Position numbers and translations under genes: made by a program
Part shown: in pieces, positions 41,671-53,400 of the stretch
Position numbering within the stretch: position 1 is the first letter of the stretch
Layout of the letters: the number at the start of each line of letters is the position of its first letter
Notes under the pieces: generated by a model
Told to the model about the DNA's origin: nothing
The model's input: only the letters and a program-made list of their open reading frames with translations
The model's database searches: none
Source of the DNA: Antonospora locustae
Lineage: Eukaryota; Microsporidia
Direction of reading: 5' to 3'
DNA: 64,000 nucleotides
Assembly (NCBI GenBank): GCA_007674295.1
Contig: CM017448.1
Span: forward strand, 1 to 64,000

Positions 41671-43005
41671 ATGATTGATTTGGAATACGAACTAAGATTC
41701 TCATTAGCGAGCAAGACGCTCCGTATTCATTCGATAGAAGATGTGTCGAGTACCGAGGAGGTCCCCACTCCTAGGCGCAATGCACCAAAGACGATCTTTC
41801 AGTTCGTAGACAGACTGGACACGTTTCCAGTGAAGGTTCCCCTTTCCAGGCCCTTTCTGGACATCAACGAAATAGAGCACGAGCTCTTTTACTGTGAAGT
41901 AACTATTGGAAACGCAATTTATGCTGTGGAGGATTACGCGCTGAACTTTCCTCCCCCTACTGAATACGACACGTTCATAACGACGCCTAGTGGATGCGCC
42001 TGTGGAAGTGGGATGACAGCACTTTCAGAAAGTGAGCGTGGAGATGATTGTGCATACAACGGTAGCAGCAGCGAGGTGGAACAAGATTCTCTGGACGAGA
42101 ATTGCATACAAGAAAATTATCCTGTGCAGATACCTGCACTTCAGAATCTCAATGCAAAGGATGCGTATTATGTGATACGGGAACGGACAAAGATACGTCC
42201 CCTCTTCCGCGTGAAGTTTGAGTATGACCATACCTTAGAATCGAGTGACGACAAGCTCTGTGAATCCTGCTATGCAGAATGCAGCATATGCTTTTGCTAT
42301 GCGGAGAGAGCACAGTTGTGTGCAAAGTGTGACTCCCAGATGCATCACAACGAGTTGACTCGAAGACACCAGCGACACTACTTCAACGATGAGGCCACGA
42401 AATTCATGCTGTGTGCACTGCATCTGCAAATTGTTGATTTCTGGTGCGTTGAGTGCGAGACACCTGTCTGTACTCACTGCAAAATCAAGGGAAGCCACTC
42501 GGTTCTTCCTGATCACAGTCTCATTCCGTACAAAGAAGCATGGTCTCTGAACTTGGAAAAGTTAAGAGAGGATCGTTCTATTGACAGGTACATAGAAGAG
42601 TTGGAGACTAACTTGTGTGAGTACCAAAATAGCTACGAGAATTTTGTTAAGAAGGTGAATGAACTTAAAAAGATTATCAGGGAGGAGTACTACAGTACAA
42701 TAAGCATGATTGACCAACTTCAGTCGAAGAACTACAAGACCATCTGCAAGCGATACTTGGAAAAGAGAGCAGACTTGGACAAACTATTAAGAATGAAGAA
42801 TTTCAGACCGAATAACTTTCTGAGTTTTTTTAGAGCGATGAAGGAGCAGAGAAGAGGAATAAAATTGGATCTAAGTCCCGTTGAAATAGTTGAGCCAATA
42901 AAGGTAACCGGTGGATTCAAGGTAAATGCAAAAGAAATCAGTAAAAGAGAAGGCATTCGTCCTAGAAGGAAAAGCTCGGATTTTTATTTTGAAAGCATTG
43001 AATAA
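41671..43005 (+). CDS. Tandem B-box zinc-finger, coiled-coil protein
   Basis: Predicted 444 residues; ATG 41671 follows ACACCCTTCG. Two B-box-type zinc fingers lie at about 195-240 (CESCYAECSICFCYAERAQL, CAKCDSQMHHNE) and 247-290 (LCALHLQIVDFWCVECETPV, CTHCKIKGSHSV). A coiled coil follows (about 300-370; ELETNLCEYQNSYENFVKKV). The N-terminal 190 residues lack a RING finger but carry an acidic low-complexity stretch. This is a TRIM-like B-box/coiled-coil arrangement without RING or a C-terminal recognition domain. Target unknown. The stop codon overlaps AATAAA (43001-43006). Codon usage is visibly more AT-rich than genes to the left, and the AT desert begins at its end. Confidence 0.75.
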   Translation: MIDLEYELRFSLASKTLRIHSIEDVSSTEEVPTPRRNAPKTIFQFVDRLDTFPVKVPLSRPFLDINEIEHELFYCEVTIGNAIYAVEDYALNFPPPTEYDTFITTPSGCACGSGMTALSESERGDDCAYNGSSSEVEQDSLDENCIQENYPVQIPALQNLNAKDAYYVIRERTKIRPLFRVKFEYDHTLESSDDKLCESCYAECSICFCYAERAQLCAKCDSQMHHNELTRRHQRHYFNDEATKFMLCALHLQIVDFWCVECETPVCTHCKIKGSHSVLPDHSLIPYKEAWSLNLEKLREDRSIDRYIEELETNLCEYQNSYENFVKKVNELKKIIREEYYSTISMIDQLQSKNYKTICKRYLEKRADLDKLLRMKNFRPNNFLSFFRAMKEQRRGIKLDLSPVEIVEPIKVTGGFKVNAKEISKREGIRPRRKSSDFYFESIE

Positions 43006-46000
43006 ATTACTCTTTTATATGCAAGAAAGAATAATTTGAGAAAGGAGTAAAAAATTCAATTCAAGCAGGGGTTTTGATTCATACGTAATACTTCTTTAGT
43101 AATCAATACGTTTTGATTTTTGCATGATTTTAGAAATATTACACTTCTGTTATAGCGCTTAATGCCTTCTAAATAAAATTACCAAATGGGTTATTTTGGA
43201 AAAGTAAAGTCTTCTTCTAGTTAAATAATTATAATGCTTAAATGCATAAACAAGATAATATGATTTTTCTATTAGTACTTTTCAGTTTTTTTTAGGTTTA
43301 ATAATTTGTATTTTGTAGTACACTGTGTTTTGGTATACTATACAGAACTGCACTTTTTCATTTAGAAAAAGCATTCAAAATTCAAAAGAAACATTGCCAA
43401 CACAATCTTCATTAAATTTTTTGTTCATGTGTTCCTTAAATTCCAATAACAATAAATTAACGAAAAAATAGGATTTTGTTTTACATTTTCTAGAGTTATT
43501 TTTTATATTCTACATTATTTCGATTTTTAGTCAATAAGGGTTTTTTATAAAAATCTAAACATCAGAAAAAATAAAATCTCTAAAAATCACGCTGCCTTCT
43601 TTTAATTATGTTTTAGTGAATTTAAATAAGATTTTCAAGGTTAAAACTAAAATAGAGATTTATGTTAAAGAAACGAAGAATAGAATTAGTATGTGATTTT
43701 TTATAGTTATCCAATTAAAAAGAATCAATAAAGTATATAATAAAATAAATTTAAGTTTTTTGAGGTGTTAGATAGTTTATAAAAAAAGCATAGCATACGC
43801 ACAAATTGAGAAATAGTCTTTTGGATGGTCTCTGGGACCAGACACAATCTTTTCTTTTATTGTGTACATACCATTTGTAGCAACCTCTTACACCTACATT
43901 CTTTATAAATTATTATAATACATCATAATTAACAACATTTAGTCCAGTTTAGACCATCTCATATTTGAACTTAATCTATTTTAAGTTAAAAAGCCATTAA
44001 AATATTAAAACTTATTCAAAAATCTATTTGAGAGTTATTAATACAATGTCAATCATAATTAATAATAATTATTTATTATCTTGAAATAAACAGATGTGTT
44101 TAATTTTATTGTTTTAAATATTTTTGAACTGTTTAATTGTTTAATTTTTAAAATTTGATAACAAATATTTCTTTTATTTCGTAAAAATCTATGTTATTTG
44201 ATCTTTTGAAACAAATTAAATCACATTCATTTGAGAATATTAAGAAACTTTGTCTATAGTTGTTATATATCTAAAATATATATCTATTTTTACTTTCGTG
44301 CACTTATTGTGTTAAAGTTTTATTATATCTTCATTAATGTAAACTAACCCTTTAAATAAAAGGGATTTTGTTATTTTTTACTTATAATATAAATATTAAA
44401 AGTAAATGTATTTCAGATTATTTGGAGATCACAAGAAAAATTATCATTAGTGCCCCTACTACTTCAGTAGAGCAAGAGTAGTTATTTTGCACATAAACCT
44501 ATCTATGTTTTAATTTTTTTTATAACGTATTATAGCATGGTACTTAATTGTCTGATTCAGGAACCAAAAGCTTGCTCATAAATTAATATATGACAAACGG
44601 GTGAAGTAATACTGTCTAAACCACTCCTTCACATTTGAGTTACCTCTATGTATGTCTTTTCAGAAAACCCTTCATTATGTACGTATGTGCTAGATCATAT
44701 CCGCAATTGCATCTACTCAGCCGCATCCTAAATATTACGACGGTGCATAAAGTAAATTCACCTAATATACATAATAAAATGTTCTTAAAGAAAAAATAGA
44801 AGAACCAGTGCAATAAATGACATCTTATATCTAATAATTCAAATATCTGATGACTATGTTTTAAAAGACAAACGATTTAGTCCAGGTACGAGTTACAAAT
44901 ATTAGAATGATGAGAGTTAAACTAATTAAGTGGAAGGAATTAGTAAAACATTTAACTTACAAGTCAATGTCATTTTAAGCAAGCAGAAATTACAAACATA
45001 CGTGATATACATATGGTCATTCTTAATTTTTAGAAAATATATACACAATTTATATGAATTTTAACCCAAATAGTGATGTTATTTACAAGACTGTTTTAAA
45101 ATGTAGATGTACAATTTTGAGACAATACGATAAAAAGTTACTTAAGTGTCACAATAAATAGTATTAACTCTGTTTTTATAGTGATTTTCATTGCTATATT
45201 ATTATTTTCAATACATTTTTCGATGTTATTATTTCGAATACATCATAACCTTTAAGTATTTATTTAAACTTTAAACCAAATTATATAATGATAAGTGATC
45301 ATAATTAAAATTATTAAAAAAAAAGAACTAATGATTAAACTTGCTTTACTAGATTTTGATTTTATAAAGTCATTAAAATAGAATGCAGTAATTTAAAGTA
45401 TTATTTATAATCTTTATAAGATTTATTAAATCAAATTCAACCAAGTATTTTAATGACTCTCCTTATAATAATAAATTGTACTTTATAAATTTATTTTAAT
45501 CAATAACTCTTATATTGATGCTTATGCCTCTAATTGTATGTTCACATTTTCATAAGTACAATACTATAATATAATTTAATCCTCATAAATTTAGTAGTTA
45601 TTTAAATATAATATAATAATATGCTATACTCTATTAAGTTTTTTAAAGATTTCTCTAAATCTAAAATTATTTTTAAACTTATATTACAATAATAATCCAA
45701 TAACGGTAATTTAGATTAGTATTATTAAATATGATTAAAAATTTACATTACCATAATATTCTAATAACTTATTCATACAAAATATTATTTTTAAGTTAAT
45801 TAGGGTTAATTCTGTGTTATTTATCCTTTTATTAAGCTGATAATTAAATTATTAACTATAACTGTTAAATAAAATCACAAAATAAATTAGATAATAATTA
45901 CATTGTAATTTTAAGATTGATTTAATAATATTTTCAAAAAATATAAAATCAAAGGAAGCAGACAACGATAAATTACAACCAACCTATCATAACGCTTTAA

Positions 46001-46749
46001 TTTCAATCAAATCATTATCTAAAAGAATTTAACACTCATTTTGGTATACAAGAATGGTTAAACAGTTTTATAAATTTATTTTTTTAACCAATTTAACTTT
46101 GAATATAAACTTGTATTTTACAAAATTTCTATTACAAGGTTATAAGAATATGTTATGATAAGAACTAGTACAATTCCAAGAATTTGTTTATACGGAGCAT
46201 TAATATACATAATAATATACCTTTTAGGATTACATTGTTTACAAAAAGAATTTTCACTAGGTTTATAAAACATTCAAATAATATAAACTTTATATAAGTT
46301 TCTTCGCAAATTACTTGTTTTTATATGCCACTTTAATAAAAAATTTATAATATTTTTAAAATTAATTTTTTATAACAAAAAAGTAAGTTAAAAAAAGAAA
46401 TAGACTTCTATATTTTTTAGATATGTTGTAAAACTTTAAATAAAACTTATGTAATATTCAGCACATAAAACGTATAACCTTATTCTTAGATATTAAAATT
46501 AACTAATTTAATTGTAAAAAATAAGCAGATTAGGTTTATTTTAAAAACACATTTCTCTTAAACTTAAATACACAGGTTAACAGCCAGCTAAAAATTGTTT
46601 TCAGCACCAAGTTCAATAAACCTCAAAACTGTCGTGTTAAATTTCACCTCATAACAGCCAATTAAAATAAGCGTATTATTATTAAGCGAACTAAAATTTA
46701 AATCAAACAATGGACCCAACTTGTTGAGCACTTTATAAAGGTTTTAACC

Positions 46750-46778
46750 TAGGTAGTTTTAATAAAGTTGTTATAAAA
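46750..46778. repeat. Desert repeat family B, copy 1
   Basis: Contains TTTTAATAAAGTTGTTATAA preceded by AACCTAGGTAG. Related copies lie at 49768, 56430 and 58615. Degenerate, AT-rich, dispersed. Confidence 0.4.
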
Positions 46779-48574
46779 AACTATGATGGTTTTTTTTAAA
46801 AAGACTATAAAGTTCACCACTAGAAAAATATGGCAGTAGATGCATTTCCAAAAGGGGCGGAATGAAGTAAAAACAACAACATGTGATGATAGATAGTAAC
46901 AATATCTAAATTTATAAATAAATTCATTAGAAAATGAACAGCGGTGCCTGACTAAAAGACTAACCAAACATTTCCACGATAGAAATGTATACAATACACA
47001 AACATCATAAGTATCTGAAATGTTTGTTCAATAATTTTCTAATATGGAAATTTTATTAATAAAATTTTCACCACAAAAAATACGATTATATACTAAAATA
47101 CAAGTTTTTAAAGAGAATGCAAATTATAAATAACAGCTTTTTATGTATTTTATTACAGAAACTATGATGATTTAAGAAATACAAATCAACTTTCATATAA
47201 AGTATTTACTATTAATTAGAATTATGAATAATCTTTTCCAATATGAATAACAAATTCTCTGCTTTATGTTTATTTTTTTTTGTAAAAATTTTATTCGGAT
47301 TTCCATTTTATTTTATATTTATTTTGAAATAATTTTTTTAATATTCAAAACAAAAATAAATATAATATTTATGTGAAAAGAAATAACAAAGGACTATTAT
47401 AAAGTAATTAGTATATATTAATATATATAATCCATATTTTAATTAATCTAACAAAGTAAGAAATAATTTTTATGCATTTATTTAAAAACCATATTTTATA
47501 TCTTTAAACTTGTATTTTATAAGTAATTAAAAATACAACTTTATATATTTTAATATAATTTTTCAAATATTTATATACAGTTTATTTATATTTAAGAAAA
47601 TAAACAATAAGTATAAATTATTAAAATTGATAATAATTATTTCAACATGTCTTTATTAGCATATATTTACTGCAAGCTTGAAACTCTAATATAAACATAA
47701 GTTTAGTTTCAACGATTCACATATAGTATTACTACACTCTTATTTCATAAAAATACAACATTTATATACTTAAAAAACAAATATTGTAATGTAATGAATA
47801 AAAATAGCTATAAAAATAATCAAAATATAACATCAGGTATTATTACAATTTATTTCCTTAATTTTGTATAAAATTTATTTTGCTAGTATATCAAAAAGTA
47901 ACTGTAAATTTTGTATCTAATAATAAAAAATTTTAATCTATATACTGTCTGTATTTAATTATTCTGTTTTTTTTAACATTCATCAATATTGTTTTAATTT
48001 AAACATTCATACATATCTATAAAATTATATAAATTTGTGTTACTAGGGGCACTTAGTTGCAACTAATTCGCTGCATACATTGGTAAAACAAGCCATTAAT
48101 GTGTACATTACTCTCTAGGTAGAGTGATGCATAAGTTTATGGCCAGAGTATAAGAATCTCCGCGAATAAAAGTGCAACAGGCACACAGTAGTCTACAACC
48201 AGCTAAAAGCTTTAAAAAGCTTTTCAAATGAGAACATCAGTAAACATGTTATCATAAAAGAAAAAATTACATATAATGTTTTAATGAGATCATACTTTAC
48301 TTATTTTTACACAATTAACCATAGTAGTTATTCTCAATATAACATAAAATTTAATTTATTTTGTCAATTTTGTCAATTACAAATAACATAGATTATATTA
48401 TAGTTATAATTGAAGAATGTATATGTTGTACGTAAGAATCGTTAAATGGTCGAAAAATGATAAATTGATTATTACAAGATATTTAAAATAGTAAATTAGA
48501 AGAAATAATTACTTAATATACTAATTAATGAGATTTATTTTTAAAATGGAGAATATAAGATTAACTTATAATAT

Positions 48575-48640
48575 ATTCTGGTTAGAAAGAGAATAGGTTT
48601 AGTGTATATAAAGTATATTATTAGTAGACTTTTCTTAATT
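48575..48640. repeat. Desert repeat family A, copy 1
   Basis: Begins TTCTGGTTAGAAAGAGAATA and continues TTTAGTGTATATAAAG. Over the first 45 bases it differs from copy 2 at 50393 at about six positions, far above expectation for AT-rich chance similarity. Confidence 0.55.
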
Positions 48641-49767
48641 ATAATAACAATTACACATAATAGGGCAAGAGGACACTTAATACCATCTTCATCGAGCATC
48701 GCTATAGTATTAAGATACTGCAAAATAGATATAGTGTAAGAGGCGATCTGATCATATTTGTGATTGGCGAACGTGTGCTTTCAGATACAATAAGAAGCCT
48801 TTAAGAGAAGAAAGACTTTGATAAGAAAAAATAACACAACTTGTCCTATAAAATGATTTCCTTATAACAACCTATCGTATTTGCATAACATGTAATTTTT
48901 TAATATTATGCAGCAATTAGGTATCTTTCATCTAATAAGTGACCATTTTATATTTAAGTTTATTAAAACTTATATGATTTGTTTTGATAACATTTACACA
49001 ATTAGTAAATGTGATTTATGATATAAAAGAGTTAATAATTATTACTATAAAATAAAAATAAAAAATATTAAACTATAATTATAATTATTAACCATAAAAT
49101 AATTATGAAATGTTATTATAAAAATATGTAAAATATAGGTATTAACAACTTGTAAGTAAAGCTATAAAATACAAGTTGTGTTAAATTAAGAAAGTGTTTG
49201 TAAACATTAATGTAATTAATATTGTTATACATACAAATATATTGTTGATGTTTATTCAAATAATAACTAATTTTATCATATTGTACTTTAACCTACTAAA
49301 ATTTTCATATGTAAAAATATGACGCTAATTTAAGCTAAAAGTAACATATAAATAATCGTTTAAAAATGTATGTTTTTTAATTAAAATTTACTATAAGTTA
49401 TTTTGCATTTAAGTATAAATTTAATTGTTTGTGGTCATTAATCAATGTTTGTAAAATATACATATTAAAAAGCAGTTGCAAACAAGTAAATTATATATAA
49501 GATAATCTATGATAAGTCTCAAAATTATATTTAGTTGTTATGTAATTTATTTTATACTCTACAACTGATTTAAAAACCTTGATATTAATATATACAATAT
49601 ATAAATAATAGTAATAATTCATTTAGACTATTTTTATTTAATTTATTCCTTAGTTTGTATTTGTTTAAACTATTTTCCATATTTCAGAAATAAACGCAGA
49701 ATATAATATGGAAAATATGCAAGTAATTAAAATAAAAATAGATAGCGAGTTATATTCACTCACTAAT

Positions 49768-49802
49768 TTGAAAACTTTAATAAAGTTGTTACCAAAAAAC
49801 AA
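49768..49802. repeat. Desert repeat family B, copy 2
   Basis: Reads AAAACTTTAATAAAGTTGTT followed by ACCAAAAAAC; the core AATAAAGTTGTTA matches copy 1. Confidence 0.4.
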
Positions 49803-50392
49803 AGGAGTAAATAGTCAATAAAAAAATTTATATTATGTAGTTCAACTAAAAGATAGAAAGGACTAATTATAACGTTTAGTAGTAGACAAAGTTTATTTTT
49901 TAAAAACAATTTAAGTATGTAAAACTCATCCTGTCTTAATTCATTAAAAATGATTTGTTAAATTAATAAAACTTGTCATTTTTGTGCTTAAATAATTGAT
50001 AGAAATGTCATTAAATGTAAGTTATAAAAATACATTTATTAGTTAAATATTTTAAAGTTATTTTTATAAAATATTTAAAGAAAAAATTTTAAAATAATAA
50101 CTAGTAATAAAAGGCTCATAAATAAATAACATTCACAAATAACTTTTTATATCAAGGCATATAAATAATATATTTTATAATAAAATAGGAATTGCTTTGC
50201 TTTTTAAACATATGTGTGTCAATAAAAAGTTAATATAAATTACAGTAATCAAACTTGTTACTAACTTTTAGCTGAAATACTTTATTCAAGCAATTAATTA
50301 TGTATATATAACAATAAACAAGTATAATTATAATAACTTTTTTGAGAAATTTGCTTAAAAGAGATAGAAAACCTCAACATATTTATCATCTG

Positions 50393-50460
50393 ATTCTGGT
50401 TACAAAGAAAATAGATTTAGTGTGTATAAAGATTTTACATAATAAACTTTGTACTCAATT
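50393..50460. repeat. Desert repeat family A, copy 2
   Basis: Begins TTCTGGTTACAAAGAAAATA and continues TTTAGTGTGTATAAAG, collinear with copy 1 at 48575. Same orientation, about 1.8 kb apart. Confidence 0.55.
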
Positions 50461-53400
50461 ACATTATGACTAGAGTACATAACAAAATAATTGTATATGT
50501 AATGGTTTGTTTAAAAACACTCAACAGTTTGTAAATTAATAACAAATGAATACTGTCAAATAAACCATTTAGTAAAAGACTTGGTTATAATTTATCAATA
50601 AGTTTTTGTTAACTATCTTTGTTTTTATGAACAATGTAATTATAAAAAACTAATAAAGACGTTTAAAGTACATAGTCTATTCTGGGAATCAACTTGTTTC
50701 CATCCAATGTAATTTTTTCAAAAAAGATTATTATGTTATATTAAAAACTAGGGTTTAAATTATAAATTCTCTTATAAAGAGTTATATAATGAAGTAGTTA
50801 CATCTTAACTAGTTTACATATTTCTGTATTTTTATTTTAGATAAAAAATATTTTATTAATAACATATTTACAAATAAAATGATTTTAAAAGCTAATGATC
50901 ATGCTGAAATAATACATACTTTTTATTTGTAATATGCTGTATATTTGTTCTTTTTGGGCAACTATTTATTAACACTTCCACTTTAGGAATTTAAGATAAA
51001 ACATCCTGATTGGTTGCGAGCACATTCTTGATTATTTTTAATATTACAAAACCACCACCTGTGTTATTCATTAAAAAATTCTTTGTTAAATTAAGCTAAT
51101 ACTTTTTTAATCAATTTCACTTTATGTGTACTTTATTATCTAATAAGTAGTTTTATCAATGGTACTCGTTATAGCTTTCTAGTAAATACACATAAATATG
51201 TTATTAGCATCATAACTCTATAGTGTTTTTGGGATACATAATTTATTAAAAATTATACTAAAAGTTTGATTTTGTTTAGAAGATTATCCTTATTACGTCC
51301 AAAAGTGAAAAGACCATTGGATACAATAATTGAAAATTAAATTTTATAAAATAACTCTAGAACATGTATTTAAAAAAATATTTTTTTAATGCAGATTGTT
51401 AATAATATTGAATCTTAATATTAGTTTATAAAATACTGCAATATTCAAAACATATGTCATATTTTTAAAAATTAATATTTTTAAAATAAATTCTAATACG
51501 AAAATTAAATACATATATATATATGTTCTAGGTTAAACTTATATTTCAAAATAAATTTATTCAAATTAACAAAACAATAAAGTAATATGAAACAATAAAC
51601 TGTATAAATGATATTGTATATTAACAATATAACTTATGTTCAATATTAAGTGCATTGAAAAAAAAGAACTTATTTTTATTAAAACCAATATCCGTTATAA
51701 GTCATAACTATCAGGATACTTATTGCATTCTTTCAATTTTTTTAATAAACAATATTATTTAAATGTTTATTTAGATGAAGTAAACGCTAATAATATATAA
51801 GCTATATTAAATAAGTTTTATAGTGTTTACATAGTTAAAATTTATTTTTATTTGCTGTGGATTTTTAATAAAAATCTAATAAATTATTATAAACTCAAAT
51901 ATTCTTAAAATATAAAAGACAAAATTTCCAATATAGTTGCTAACTAACTATATTATTTGTAAAATTTTGTTACATTACACAATCCATATACAAATTATTT
52001 TCTAATACAATATTATTTTGTATTTTGAACAATCATCATAATTGAGAATTATGTTTTTAAATTTCATTTTTTGGCACAAAAGTTTTATCAATAAAACTAG
52101 GAAATTACAAATTTAAAAATTCTACTTGCAATCAACTTTTTAGAAAAATGTTTTTATAATTCTCTTTTATATTATAGAATAATTTTTTGTATGTTTTAAT
52201 TATTTAAAATAAAAGTCTTAGAAAAAGTATATAAAGCCAATTAATCTTGTAATCAGTCTCACTTTCTTTTTCTGCATTGTAATTCATTAATATAATACAT
52301 CGAGTTATATATAAAAGTATATTTTAATAATGTATTTAGACTGAACTTTATCTATTTGTTAAAATTATGGTGTTTCAAAGATTTCTATTAATATGTTATA
52401 GTATATTATTTTATGTTATATAAAATTATATAAATAGGTATCAAATCCAATAATGACAGCTTATATCTGACTTTGAAATGTTTAACTTTGTATTTTTATA
52501 AAAGTTAGTTAGGGATTTTACTAATGATGAGAACAAAATTGCAATGCATACAAGGTTGTATTTACAGGTATTTAAAAGATAAATGCGACCTTTAGGCTTT
52601 TTTTATTTTTATAGTATCATAAGTTATAATTCTATTATTTATAAAATTTTTACATTTGTTTTATGTATATATCCGATTTCTGTACACGATCTTGGTCAAA
52701 TATCATATCACTCTATTTGCTTATTTTTTGGAGGATATTTTTTGATTCTTGCGTATTTTTAAAGTTAACGAATTAATTATACGTCAATACATTCTGATAT
52801 GCATATTTACTTATGGTTACTTTGGCACTTTTAACCTGACTAACTGTATTATTATATATTGTCTTTGTCTTCAATTGTAAATAAGCTTGCTATTTCATTT
52901 ATTGTTCTAAACTATGAAAGATAAAACTTATAATGTATGGTTCATAATAATTATCTATGATTTTGTAACTGAATTACACTATGTAGATAAAAATAGATAT
53001 TATTTAAAAATAATTAAAATAGATTTATCAAGTTAAACACATGAAGTGTTTAATGAAACCGGGTGTAATCATAGCTTGTAAAGTTACCAGAAGTAATATA
53101 TGATACAAATTCAAACTTATTTAAATAAACAAAATTATTTTAAATATGAAACATCATTTTTATAACTGACCATTTAATATAATGATTAGGATAATTTAAT
53201 AACAAGTATATACAATTAGTTGTATTTAAATACAACTAGAGCTGTATTTACGGTTTCATACAACAAGTGATTATATTACAAAATCAGATATATGAAACTT
53301 AGGTAAAATTATGATGTTTAATGAATAACAATAAATATGTGATGTTATTTATTTAGAAAGAGTATTTTTCCATGAATCTAAATGTTGTTGTAGAATAGCC

